DNA of 64,000 nucleotides from Antedon mediterranea (GCF_964355755.1 NC_092677.1:14344601-14408600); one strand, 5' to 3'; shown: positions 1-11,456, counted from the first letter of the stretch. Numbers and translations: made by a program. The notes: generated by a model from the sequence alone, not told the origin.

Positions 1-1196
1 TTTGCCATGGCCGTTTTCTTTCGGCTGCCATTGTAAACCCGCTTAGTATTAAAACGTGATTAAAATATCATTATCCTGACATGACATGTTATTTCTAAGT
101 ATCCCTTTGTGTAAGCTCTTGTTAAGTATTACTATTATTACTACGATCTACAACTTATTAGGTCTATATCTGATGGTAGTTAAACATCCGTCAAAGATAA
201 ATACAGTACACAAATGTTGTCCAAAGGTTCACGGACACAAATAAATACCATTTAATCGTAATTTAAAACAAATTGACCGCTTGGTCATCTGCGCTAAATA
301 ATTAGGTGATATTTTCAAATGTTCATATCAGCCAGATTATTGTTTTTTTCTTCTTTTTGTCTTTATTATATAACTTCGACGCAAGTAACAGTAAATCACT
401 GTAGATGTTTTGTACTGTATTTCCAAGTTGTCGTTACTGCTGAAATACGTTTTGTTACAGCTCTACAACAACTTTATCCTCTTGCATAAATCCATAGATC
501 TAACCACGATTTGAAAATGACTTCTTTCTGTTCCAACTAGGCATTGATACGCTACCGTTCACGTCAGTATTCTGGTTTGTTTCATGGTCTCCATTACAAA
601 CACTACGTTATATACCTATACATTTGTAATATGGATTTAAAGTGCCTCATTAATTCCCATATCTTCTATCACGTCTGAAGTGTCCCGAATGAATGTCATC
701 ATCAAACAGGTTTAAATCCAGCAAAATGCCTTTAGATCACAATCATGCGTAGTGATTGTTCGTGAAAGTGTTTATTTACAGTCTTATCTAGTTATTTAAA
801 TGCTAATTCTGTTTAAATTTGTTTTCTATAACCACTGGGGCTAGCCCAGCAACTACAACTCTTTCACATCCCTGCGTATTGAGATTCATGTTTTGTTCTT
901 TATTATTTTCATTGACAGTTAAATCTTCTCTATTCTACCTGTCTTTTCAAGGTTTCACACAATAGTGTTACTATAATATTTACAGTACTTTTAAGAAATA
1001 CTTAGTGCATATTTGATAACCCAACAACTGTGTTAAGAACTCGCCTTAACAACATACATTTGTTATTTATGTTATCGATTATTGTTTGAACGTTTGCATA
1101 GCGAAGTTGTTTAGCAGACAGTATGCGTTTATATTTAACTCGACAGTAAAATTATTATTTTAATTATACGATTAACAAGGCCATATATATGGCTGC

Positions 1197-1282
1197 AGTC
1201 GCGTGCTTAAATTTGTATTAGTGTTTACCGACCAACCGACCGACCGACATAGTGAGCTGTAGTGTCGCGTTTGCACTCGACT
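1197..1282. repeat. GTCGCG-family short element (copy 1)
   Basis: Begins AGTCGCGTGC and ends with CACTCGACT, an imperfect inverted end. The inside carries CCGACCGACCGACATAGTGA followed by a second GTCGCG. Same layout as the copies at 17898-18018 and about 44866-44923. Confidence 0.6.
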
Positions 1283-2213
1283 AAAAATGAATGTTAATAA
1301 GGGGAAATGTTATTCCTTTTTTATAAATCGCGCCACATTCTTCGTACATTATTACAGTATTTTTAATTTATATGTAATACGTTGTTTTCACATTGCCATA
1401 CCGTATATTGTCAGAAGATACCCGCACCTCAACCTCCCTCTCCGATACCCCAACTAAGAGATAATAATAATTGCACTGTTTGCAATATTCTATCAAACAA
1501 ATGGAAGCAATCCGAACAAGTGTACTATTTGGATGCTTTTCAAAATAAACGGTTACTCTCACATTTAAAACATGGACACTATTGAATTAGATATGAGTTC
1601 ATACACTTGTTGCCAATCAGGTGTTGTGACGTCATTATACTTTGCCAATCGAATTTAAAAGTAGGACATTCACCTATTTCGCACATGCATGAATGGTCGA
1701 TTTTCTTCCGAAATTGTAATGTTTAATTTTCATGACGTTGTCATACAAGTGGGTATTACGTGCTGCACTATGGACACGATTCAGCACTATAAACGTATTC
1801 TTCAGGTCATATGATAGCATGCATCCTCTTTTCGCGCTCATACTTTAGCGTACGACGTGCATGCTGTACGTTTGGGCGATTAAAGAGTTTTTATGTAGAG
1901 ATTATCTGTTTTAATCACGAAGATCACATATAGTTTGTCTGTTGTCTGTCTTAGTTTATCATTAATTTGTGGCAAAAAAGTTTCTCAACTCAAATAAAAC
2001 ACTGTATGGATTTGCTAAAAACAAACCCCTCCTTCTTCCCCCTCTCAATATCTATTGAATATCCTGTTTTTACATTGCCTTTAGTACTATTGTACTGGAA
2101 GCAATAATGTTAAGTTATCATACTTACCCGTTTAGTGTTTCAACATTACAATAACCTATATCGTCTGAAACATAGTTAAGTGAAATACATCACAATAAGT
2201 TGTTAGTACTCAA

Positions 2214-2219
2214 TTTATT
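2214..2219 (-). terminator. Candidate polyadenylation signal of the PLP enzyme gene
   Basis: AATAAA on the minus strand, about 205 bases past the TAG stop at 2426-2428. It is the first such hexamer noticed on that strand downstream of the stop. Confidence 0.35.
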
Positions 2220-2425
2220 ATAACAAATACTTAACTGTATCTATTTTTAAATAAATAAGTGATCCTTTATATAAGGTAATGCTTACTTATTTTTTAAATG
2301 TTTATCTTTTTTTACCTCTATGGTATAACAAACGTTTGGTTATTTTCAAACAATAACTAATTCAGTAATAATTCCATTAGAACATGCTACGAATATCGGA
2401 AGAAAGTCGCGGTTAGACAACAAAA

Positions 2426-5400
2426 CTACATTTTTGCTAGAGCTTGTTCAAGATCCTTAATCAAATCGCTCGCATTCTCAAGTCCAACACTGAAATGAGA
2501 AAAAAATATATATTATATAATATTTATATCAATCAGAATGATTAATATGTAACAGATAATATGTAGTTGCAATGGGCATATTATGACGAAGTAATTGTCT
2601 TTAACAACCAGTAACATTTGCGATATTAGTAGACCCTCTGTTAAGCGTGGTTCTCACTAGAACTCGACGTATCGACGCAAAGTGTTGTATTGCGTAATCG
2701 CAAGTGGGAACCGACGAAGCAACAGTGCTGTGAACATCGCAGATTTGATTTCACGCAGGCGGGGGCAAGCACAATTATTAAATTAGGTTGCGTAGATTGC
2801 TTCACGTTGCGTCGCTAGTGAAGGGAGGGAACCAACCTTTACTATCGCTACACAATGGAGCACTAAATGGCATACTAACACACCATTGAAGCTTTCTACA
2901 CAGTGGAACCCCTCACTTTCCACAGGGACACCCTGATTACTAACAAAACTAAACGTAGTTCCCTCTGGCAACGTAACGCAAACTACGCAACGTAAGAAAA
3001 TGCCCTTCCAATCATTGTTTTTCCCCCCGGCCGCCTGCGTGAAATAAACCTGCGATGTTTGCAGCACTGTAGCTTCAATACGTCGCTTCTAGTTGGAACC
3101 ACGCTTTGCAAAGAGACAGTTTTAACACTGCACTGCAAAACATCCACTGTATCCCGAAGGTTTCCCCCTGGGCTATGCTGTATGTTTAATACACGCCCAG
3201 ACCGATTACTAGGTAAATGAATAATTTATTTAAAATATAAATTTAAATAAATCTATTTACCTAAGGCGTATCAGTCCATCCGTAATCCCGCCGTCCTCTC
3301 GTTCTTTTTTCGACATTATTTCTTCACCATGCGTCATTGATGCCGAGTGTTCAATCAGACTCTCATGGCCTCCTAATGACACGGCCAAAACAATTAGCTT
3401 CACGTTCTAGAGGCACAACAATAAAACATAACTATTGGTCAGATGTTTTGCCCTACTCTGACGTAATTTGTACTTCATACTAAGTACATTGAGAATACTT
3501 GCGAAAAAATACCTCATACCTTTAGACCACCGAGCTTGCGCTGATGGCTAGGGGTTAGATTCGAGCCCAAGTAAGCAGCGGGTACTGCACCAACAAGATT
3601 TTAATTGTTTGTAATACTGTGGAGTAGCTTCGCGTCAGGGTGTTGAGTAATTGGTCAGATGTTTTGCCCTACTCTGACGTAATTTGTACTTCATACTAAC
3701 AACTGACCAATTACTCAACACCCTGACGCGAAGCTACTCCACAGTAGTTACAAACAATTACACAACATAATTATTGATATATATATATATAATATAAACA
3801 AAGGTCATATATCTATAATGTTTTTATTTTTAAAACGTTGGTGCTGTTTAAAGGCCAATTTACACAGACGAGCGGTAACAGTAAGCGGAAAACCGCGTAG
3901 TTTGTCCCGCGTAAAATCTGTATTTATCCTGAGCTGAAGCTGCGTTGTGTGTAAATGGTCTATATTTGTATTACCGTTACCGCTCGTCTGTGTAAGGCCT
4001 TGTGGAGGTTGCACGTTTCATGAGCATGTTGACAGTTTACGCCGGATTAGCAAGTACCCGTAATGTCCAAACCTCTCCATACAAGCATAATATTGAGAAA
4101 AAACTGCATTACCGCTACCAACGTTTTGCCAGCTTCCAATCCTCCCGCCACATCAAAAACTACCATACCACTGAAATCTGACATCTGTTTTTTTGCGATC
4201 ACATGTTGTGGATGTGAAGCAAGGCCCGGATAGAAAACCCGAATAATCTGTAAATAACAATGCATTAGACAATCATTCATTTCAATGTGCAGAATTAACA
4301 AAATGACCATGCATTGAAGCTTCGGGTTTACCATTTACAATGTATATTTTAACCACTTTTAAAAATGGCGCCAATGGATCTTTGTTACCGATAAAGAGTC
4401 TGTACCCTGCTAACATTGTTCTATGCGTGCCTATTTTTATTTATTTGTAGCATTGGTTGTGTATCTTTTCTTTAAAAAAAGATTAGGCCTAAATATGTTA
4501 ACAAGTAAAATGGCCGAGTGGTCATGGCAGAGCGCCGTTTACTGAACTTAAGAGTCAACAATATCGGCATGGTTAGGCGCGCCTATTGAGGCCGACTCGC
4601 ATCTAGTTATGGGAAAATTCTTCTTGGATGAGGATTATAAACAGTGGGCCCAGTGTACACTACCAAAGTGCATAGGTGTCTTTTTTTCTCTTGGTGCGCT
4701 GCCATATCTGTTAGACAGTTGACTTCATCACCAGTGCATTCTGTCTTTTTATCATTACCATTCTTAATCTTTAGCGTAGTGCAGGTCTCAACTGTGTTTC
4801 ACAATCTTTACTGCGCAGTATGTATTCATTGACTGTGTCTCAGCCTAGTGCAGGTCAATTACTTAGTGCGTTTCACCATTCTCAATGCAGTATGTATTGG
4901 TCATTGATTGTCTCATTCTCAACGCAGTATGAATTTGTCAGTATTGATTTTGTCTCACCATCCTTGGCGTACTAGTCAATGACTGTGTTGCCCCATGGTC
5001 ATACCCGACTACTTACCTTCGGATGTGGTTCCAGATACTGGGCTATCACCAGTGCATTCTGGCTTGTGTTTTCCCATGGTCAATACCCGGGTACTTACCT
5101 TCGGATGTTGTTCCAGATACTGGGCTATCACCAGTGCATTCTGGCTGTGTTTCACCATTCTCAAAGGAAGTGTTCGAATTCCTCGTAGCATCAGGAAAGC
5201 ATCGAACGGAGACTTTAACCAAGATAAAATAAGTACAGTATTTAGTTGAAAAACACATGTAAATTGTTAAATGTCAAACTATTAAATATGGTAAGTGCGA
5301 AGTAAGGTACATATAATAAACCCTTCTGTGATTTCATTACGAGTACACAACGACACGTTAATTTAAATCAGAATTTACCTCCTAGGCGGATGTAAAAATG

Positions 5401-8400
5401 ATGGCATTCTAACAAGTACATACATATACTCTGATACCAGCTGTGGACACTATAGATATCAAATTTGTATTAATACCGGTATAAATTACGTAATGTTCTA
5501 TCAGTAACGCGTAAAACTATTCCTAAACTATCAAACATTATATGACCAAAAAAAGTGAACTTTACATGATGGACACGATGATGTTATATACTATAATATT
5601 TGGGCAAATTAAACTTTTTGTGTCAAACTAGTTTGGTAGTGTAGGCTTAACGAACGAGTAATACAGCGCCATGACAAATAATTGAACGGCAACTTACCTG
5701 TATGTTACCCATCTGCCGTTGTAGTTCAGCAATGTATTCATACAATTGCTTATTTGAAGTACAAAGTGAGCCTCCAATAACGTCGCTATGTCCACCAATA
5801 TACTTTGTACTATAATGTAAAATGTTAAACAAAATATACGATACCGGTATCAAAACAATTGTACTGAAGAAATGCACTTTCTTCTATCAAGTTGGGATGT
5901 CTATTTCGCCTTACGCTGTTTTGTAAAATCATTTCATTTTCCGTAGACTATTGTCGGTGACGCCAACAGTCAATGTGCGACATTCATGCGTCTACGTCAC
6001 CGTGATTTCGATTCACATTTTCTAAGGTTATTTTTTAACGGGACATTTCGTTGACCAGTCGTTATGATGCGTCCTACAGTGGGTTTTATGTTTGCAATTC
6101 TCAAATAATACGATTATGGTGTGAATAATCCACTGTGCCTTTGCTCTAAAGAGATGGTGTTACTCAAGTATTATAACTTACCAACTATGAATTGATATGT
6201 CCACACCATGTTTCAACGTTTGTTGTAGATAGGGACTTGCAAACGTTGCATCCACTATAGTCAGGGAACCACCTTTTACGCTCTTTGCAAGTTCAACAAA
6301 AGCATCAAGATCAAGAATAGTCAACGTAGGATTGGTAGGCGTCTCACCATACAGAACCTGGAGAACATTAGTTCAATACGTGTAATATGACGTGCGTTTA
6401 CATTACTAAGGTAGGCCTCTAACTTGCTTTTGGGGACATATCGTTGGGTGATTCTGGATCAGGAATCCGGGCTATCCATTCAGCCACGGATGCATCTGAT
6501 ATGGTAAAGAAATGCCGACAAATTATGCTAATCAACAGGCGATGACAGTACCGTATAATTTGCTTATATTGGCCTAGCGGTTTTTGTTTTATTAAAGCGC
6601 TTTATAAATCATAATTCATAAAGATAATTCGTTTTGTACAAAGATAATAACACATAAGCGCTTTCATCTTACCAATGGTCCATTCATGTCGAACTGCGAA
6701 CAAGCAGTGCTCATTCGTCCACGATGAAATGGACCTAAATCACGGTAAACCTCTTCCGAACGATGCACATGAGCACTGAGTATTCATCTTAAATTAATAT
6801 CTTTAAGATTTTGTTTAGAGACCTAATTCAGAATTTGAGGTTTTTAAATCCATGGTGTAATAATGAATGTCTAGTAGCAAAGCTACTCCAATCATTGAAT
6901 GGATTCGTATAATGTGATTTGTCACATTCAGAAGTGCTGGCCAAACGTGACTAACATGTGTTAAGATATTTCACGCAGTATCACATGTTTACCAAAGAAA
7001 TCAATAAACGGTAGGCCTGTTATAGTAGTCTCTGCCTCTGATAAGGGGTATTTTCTACTAGTTATTTTTTCGTGAATAACTTTAAATCTCACCTTTGTAT
7101 TGGGCCGTATTTCCTTCCGATACGCCTCAATGTTACCCGCTTCAACGATTGATATTTCAATGCCGTATTTGTGCAGCATATCTTTAGCAAATCTATAGGT
7201 ACCAGAGTACAATGGGTCTGGAAATATCTGAAGATTGAATCGTGATTTTTCTAGTTATATAACTACAGTATATACAAACACATTAGGCATAGAACATGAA
7301 TTATAAACCGCCCGGTTATATACTGAAATTTAATTAATTAATTTGAAACGATAAGATAAGGAAATCTTTGAGAATGAGAAAAATTCGCCCAAACCGTGAT
7401 TCAAACCCGGACCTTACAGAATATATAAATATATAACTATTTATAAATTGCACTGATGAAGGGCTAGTGTGGCCGAAAGCTCATTTATTTTTTCAAGCTG
7501 TTTTACTTTATCATTTTGATTTTGCTTATTTTATTTTGTATCTCAGTCACTGATATCCACAGCATTATCATTATTTTCAGTAATTTTCCTTTTGGATTTA
7601 TATATATAACAATACTATATACTTGCCAAATAAAGGATTGGCTTACTAAACAAATTACATTAATAGTATTTTGTTTAAACCAAGTCTTATTTTTAGGTTA
7701 GAGGGTGGGGTAGAAACGGTAGTGCGTTAGTAGTAGTGTTAGTGACACTAGGTCATATTTGAATGAAGGCACATTAACCCCAAAGCTATCTAGCTTTCTA
7801 TTCCCATTAAAGATGTAAAATGAAGATTAATAAAAAGACGTTGAATTCCGCAGATTTAGCTAAATCCATTCCGTAGAAGAAAAAAATGTTTTCACTTATA
7901 AAAAAAACACACGATAAACAGATAAATTCAACCAAAAATTTCCAATATTTTTTCTTTAAAATTAGTTTTTTCATGTAATTTTTTTTAATGTAAATAATTT
8001 GTTTTCGGTCCAATAACAATAACATTAAAATAGCATATTGAACAAAACATTTTGAACAGTTTTTTTTTCAGGGGACAAAATCTTTAAACTTACACTTCGA
8101 CGTGTAGATATCTTACCACGTGGTCCCCTTTTTGGAGCACAGTTAACAATGTTGTTGTGATAGCAGACATGCCGCTGGGGAATATTAAGGCCCCTGTTCC
8201 TCCTTCTAGCAAGTTGATAGCCTCAGCAGCAGATTCGCATGAGTGATTTGCCAGTCTACCATAAATATAGCCTTCCTGTGGGAAATGAAAATTAAATCAA
8301 TGTTGGTACACTGCCATAATATATCCTGTTAAAAGTATTTTGTGCAAGCTATCAGGTACAATATACAACTACTAGTACGTTTTAGGGCTTACTACCTTTT

Positions 8401-9552
8401 TAATGCGTGGTTCACACTAGAGACGCAACACAACGACGTAAACCGCAACGTATGTATATGCGTGAAAACTTTTTGAAAGTTTCAGAAAGACATCACCATA
8501 ATACAAGGGGCAGCATATACGATTATTTTAATATTTATAAAAAATCCAGTTGCATTGCTTCTACATTTTTTTATAATAGCATAATTCTCTGGAATAGTTT
8601 ACCTCAGAATATCAAAGAAATGAATTTAAAGTCCACCTTCAAGCTTCATATAAAGAAAATCCTCAAATAGCCAATTGACTAATTTAGTATTCTCTCACTT
8701 CCTGCCGTCTGATTAATTGTTCTTTTTTCCTTTGTTTTTTCTTTCGGGACCCCTCATGATACAAACCTCCGGGTTTAGAGGGTTATCCCTTGCTCCTACT
8801 CGTTTTTTGTTGTCTTTGTTCTGATTTTGTTGTTTGTTAAGTCTGCGACTTTTGATGTATATATATTTTCTGTACCACTGTTGATTTTTATATGAGCAAA
8901 AAATAAAAACAAGCAAACAAATAAGCAAGTTACTTGACCAATCAAAACCGATGGTCAATTCGCTTGCGTTATGGCCTTGTGTTGCGTCGTAGTGGGAACC
9001 CATCTTAAAAGTATAGGCTACTGGTTTTGTCCTTCAAAAACATGAAAGCCTAAGATGTATAACACATTGAATAGGTTTAACATTTGTAGTTTTAAATTAA
9101 TTCCCTTTTACCAAAAAAGACCCCCAAGGATTTCGCTTATAAAAATAAACAAAATCAACATATTTAACCAAAAATCCACTGACTTCCGTCCAGACAGTCT
9201 TCCTTTTGACTATCTTTTCCTTTAAAGTACAGTTTTACAGTCATATGGCATTAAAATGGCCTATTCAACAGAAACAAAGTTTTACATTAATAATAAGTAA
9301 CCGATAGTATCACTGTACCTCTGCACACTTTTTATATTCGCCAACATTGTTAATTCTGAATGTAGACGATAGACTTATTGATGGCACTACAGGGCTGGCC
9401 AGATTCTGATCCCCCAATTTGCATTGAGCAGTTACAGCAATCGTATCAAGCTTCGTGTCTGCGTCATATTCGTGAGTGTTTTCCAATTTTCTTGGACTAC
9501 AAAACGGGTAGTTACTCAAAAAGCCAAACTTCTTTTGATCCTTATCTGCCAT
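2426..9552 (-). CDS. PLP-dependent Cys/Met-metabolism lyase (cystathionine/methionine gamma-lyase-like), 9 coding exons
   Basis: Coding exons, in order: 9552-9319, 8275-8117, 7227-7093, 6357-6182, 5809-5698, 5212-5099, 4247-4113, 3406-3261, 2489-2426. All have GT-AG borders and compatible phases, giving 424 codons plus TAG. Family motifs in order: GYIYGR (about residues 80-85, substrate/phosphate Tyr and Arg), FPSGMSA, PLYSGTY (136-142), [16 protein letters not shown] (Asp212, the ring-nitrogen Asp), [11 protein letters not shown] with the PLP lysine Lys237 (codon 5803-5805), [25 protein letters not shown] and GLIRLSVGLE (carboxylate-binding Arg). Known of the family: cytosolic, tetrameric enzymes that cleave or form C-S bonds of cystathionine, homocysteine or methionine. 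VDATFASP and IYGR differ from the forms I expect in vertebrate CTH, so the substrate is open. Exon 7 could also end at 4119. About four residues before SPFDAF are unaccounted for. The ATG at 9552 opens the longest consistent frame. Confidence 0.88.
2642..3108. mobile_element. PIF/Harbinger-like MITE (family 1), long copy
   Basis: Left end AAGCGTGGTTCTCACTAGAA and right end GTTGGAACCACGCTTT are inverted versions of each other and match the other family-1 copies in the window. It lies in the last intron of the PLP enzyme gene. The inside (about 430 bp) has no protein similarity I can recognise. Confidence 0.6.
3434..3745. repeat. Perfect 43-bp inverted repeat plus 50-bp direct repeat
   Basis: 3616-3658 and 3703-3745 are exact reverse complements, starting ACTGTGGAGTAGCTTCGCGT. 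In addition 3434-3483 and 3650-3699 are an identical 50-base direct repeat starting ATTGGTCAGATGTTTTGCCC. Part of the same sequence recurs near 56510-56620. It sits beside a SINE-like stretch in intron 7 of the PLP enzyme gene. Confidence 0.85.
3520..3610. repeat. tRNA-like SINE fragment (family B)
   Basis: Contains CGCTGATGGCTAGGGGTTAG and GATTCGAGCCC, a B-box-like stretch. Similar GCTGATGGCTA cores followed by GTTCAAGTCCC or CTCGAGTCCC occur at about 35315-35400, 36170-36245 and 56570-56690. Confidence 0.5.
3847..4000. mobile_element. MITE (family 4), complete
   Basis: Left end AGGCCAATTTACACAGACGA and right end CTCGTCTGTGTAAGGCCT are inverted repeats, extended inward by GCGGTAAC and GTTACCGC. 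Other copies are at 35530-35705, 36345-36542 and a left end at 63153-63190. Confidence 0.7.
4992..5150. repeat. About 80-bp tandem duplication overlapping exon 6 of the PLP enzyme gene
   Basis: Two near-identical units (about 4992-5070 and 5074-5150) each contain, on the minus strand, the 3' part of exon 6 (CAGAATGCACTGGTGATAGC) and its donor CCGAAG|GTAAGTA. The true donor is at 5098; the second is about 78 bases downstream. More decayed copies of CACCAGTGCATTCTG and TTTCACCATTCTCAA reach back to about 4715. Confidence 0.85.
5550..5642. repeat. MITE (family 2, GATAGTGTAGACAG), degenerate copy
   Basis: Contains GATGGACACGATGATG and ends GTCAAACTAGTTTGGTAGTG, matching the inner and end parts of the better copies at 9590-9712 and 30020-30166. 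Confidence 0.55.
7279..7420 (-). repeat. tRNA-derived SINE (family A), 3' portion
   Basis: Read on the minus strand it has the T-arm-like GGGTTTGAATC followed by a tail with CTCATTCTCAAAGATTTCCT, TTTCAAATTAATTAATTAAA and CCTAATGTG. The same order is found at 36744-36930 on the plus strand, where the tRNA head is intact. Confidence 0.75.
7450..7600 (+). repeat. Penelope-like element terminal fragment with hammerhead-like core
   Basis: CTGATGA (7453-7459), a short GGC/GCC stem, then GAAA (7474-7477) followed by GCTC. The flanking tail (GCTTATTTTATTTTGT, CACTGATATCCACA) recurs at about 43500-43590. Terminal CTGATGA...GAAA motifs are known in Penelope-like elements, some as hammerhead ribozymes. 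No Penelope reverse transcriptase is present here. Confidence 0.45.
7804..8092. mobile_element. MITE (family 5, AAAGATGT...GGGGACA)
   Basis: AAAGATGTAAAATGAAGATT at one end, GGGGACAAAATCTTTA at the other, and the inner marker CATTAAAATAGCATATTGAA. The same layout is seen at 22115-22335, 47633-47815 and 57645-57985. It lies in intron 2 of the PLP enzyme gene. Confidence 0.6.
8403..9004. mobile_element. PIF/Harbinger-like MITE (family 1) carrying a LINE fragment
   Basis: Left end GCGTGGTTCACACTAGAGAC and right end TTGCGTCGTAGTGGGAACCC are inverted repeats of family 1. Inside, 8458-8667 encodes the tail of a non-LTR reverse-transcriptase protein. The element lies in intron 1 of the PLP enzyme gene. 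Confidence 0.6.
8458..8670 (+). pseudogene. C-terminal remnant of a non-LTR retrotransposon ORF2
   Basis: About 70 codons ending in a TAG stop. The motif [11 protein letters not shown] followed by STFKLHIKK matches the ending common to many jockey/CR1-type ORF2 proteins (WNSLP then F-K-x-x-L). No upstream reverse-transcriptase domain is present, so this is a relic. Confidence 0.7.
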
Positions 9553-9589
9553 TTTGTGTAGCTGAAAAAAATGTGAAAACTTGTCAGTG

Positions 9590-9712
9590 AATCTGTCTAC
9601 ACTATCAAACTATTTGTGATGTGCCCAAATATGGTAATTGGTATGGCATCATCATGTCCATCTATGAGCATCACATTTGTTTTGTCACATATAGTTTGAT
9701 AGTGTAGACAGA
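9590..9712. mobile_element. MITE (family 2), complete copy
   Basis: Ends TCTACACTATCAAACTA and TAGTTTGATAGTGTAGACAG are inverted repeats. The inside holds GATGTGCCCAAATATGGTAA and CATCATCATGTCCA. It lies upstream of exon 1 of the PLP enzyme gene, in the leader intron. Confidence 0.75.
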
Positions 9713-9782
9713 ACTTCAAACATGCATTTGAAAATATACGACTGGAATTACTTATAAGTATTTCTCTTTATAGCCAAAGCTA

Positions 9783-9908
9783 TGCAATGTGATGTGCCCA
9801 TATATGGACATGATGATGTCATATCACTACCATATTTTGGGATATAGGCCTACATAATTTGGGAACACCACACTTTTTTTTTGTCAAACTAGTTTGTTTA
9901 GATAGAGC
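9783..9908. mobile_element. MITE (family 2), second adjacent copy
   Basis: Contains AATGTGATGTGCCCATATAT, GATGATGTCATATCACTACC and GTCAAACTAGTTTG. It lies about 70 bases from the copy at 9590-9712 and is more decayed. Confidence 0.6.
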
Positions 9909-10260
9909 TAGTGTCAAGCTGAGCTACATACATTCCTCTATTTGTATCAGATGCTTAATAAATATGATTCTGAATATGCTCTACAGAATTAACCTACATA
10001 GTTAGATAAAGGACCTTGTCCTATCTAGTAGTAGGAGGACCGGATCATCAAAAAGAGGTAGGCCTACTTACTGCTAGGGTGATTCGGATTCAGAAGAGGA
10101 TCTTCAATTAAAGGTTAAAGATATATTAAAATTGTTTGGTAGAATATGTCATTTTAATGTCACATTATATTAATTATTCACTTTGGATATAAAAAAAACA
10201 CCAATATTACGCTTACCTTGTTATGTTAGCAATAGTAGGCTTGCTGTGTAGTCACGGGAA

Positions 10261-11456
10261 GCGAAGTATGGTAGATAGTGGGCTACACTTATTTATATGA
10301 TCAAGATAGCTACGTGCGAGGCGTTATATAGCCTAGAATGCCGTACATACAAAGAGGGCGATTTACTTATTTATGCTAACGGTTAAAATCCCAGTTGTAG
10401 AAATTTCCTTCGGAATTTTATTCACGGATTTATGCCACTAGGTATAGTTACCCCGAATGAGGACATGGAAATGCACTTTCTGGGAACAAAATATTGTAAA
10501 TAACAAAATGCTGCTCTTTTTTTAGATGATTGACACATGGGATTGTTTTAGTACTACATTGGTGATGGCGCAATTTTTCAATGCAAGATCGAAGGGAAGG
10601 AGGGACGGATTCTATACCATTGTTTATGCTTGCACAATAAGATGTATACATTTATAGACATAGGTAAGTACTTAAGTAATATAAGTAAGTAATTAATAAT
10701 AGTAGAAAAATACATTTTTTTAATCCGTGTTGTAAAATAATAGTGTTAATATAAACATTTATAATTAAAGAAGATACAATTCTATCCAAGATCGAAAGTA
10801 ACACTCGAGCCTAGGTAAGCATGCATACAGTATACTTGGCAAAAACACCTGTGTGGTTGTAAAGAATGCACACCATTCAATAACAGTAAGCCCTACAGGT
10901 GGTGCGAGCGAGCGCTTAGACACTAAATTGAAGAGCTTGCATTAGAGTGTATTAATTTATTGGGGTATTTGTGAAAGAAGATTACCTATGACTTGCTCTA
11001 CATTGATTTATTTTGAAATGTGTATAATAAAACAGTACTTGTCGTTAGATCAAAGACGTCAACCGAATTGAGAATAATGTACAGTGATATACGTAAGCAT
11101 TTTACCCAACCAATCAGAACTGGATTGACATCTTTGCTTTATGTTACGTAGGCCTACACATAAGGAAAACAATAAGAAGACTAGATTGTGTAGGATTACG
11201 CTTACTAACTGTATATTTTATTGAAATTTAGAAAACGATAACAAATTATTCGACAACAACATGACTAGGCTTATGAATATTCAAAATATTGAAATTATAT
11301 TTATTACGTGTTATTTATGTAATTTGTGAAATCTTACAGTGTCGCCCTGAATTATTCAAATTATCAATTAAATTCTCTTTTAAATAGTTTGACCTAATAC
11401 ATACAGTAGGATCTACTGCTTTAGTATGACATGATGATTTAGGTGACACTTCTATT
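10261..11456. other. Intergenic, nothing recognised
   Basis: A+T-rich sequence upstream of the PLP enzyme gene without a recognisable exon, RNA gene or repeat end. A promoter may lie near 10220-10350 but no element can be named. Confidence 0.4.

Larger units (their letters stand above)
1..2420. other. Non-coding, mostly unannotated; 3' flank of the PLP enzyme gene
   Basis: No coding exon recognised on either strand. Two short overlapping frames near 1370-1585 on opposite strands have no family features. A GTCGCG-family repeat sits at 1197-1282. Confidence 0.5.
9553..10260 (-). other. Leader intron and probable non-coding first exon of the PLP enzyme gene
   Basis: On the minus strand an acceptor (seven T then CAG) lies at 9562-9563, nine bases before the ATG at 9552, so the coding part is preceded by an intron. 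A good donor (CAAG|GTAAGC) ends a possible leader exon at 10217. Promoter elements cannot be assigned by eye. The intron is filled by two copies of the GATAGTGTAGACAG repeat. The leader exon is an inference from splice signals only. Confidence 0.4.

Noticed and set aside
4979-5258. Open frames of 60-84 codons on the plus strand
   Set aside because: They lie opposite exon 6 and its tandem copy; their open length follows from the duplicated coding sequence.
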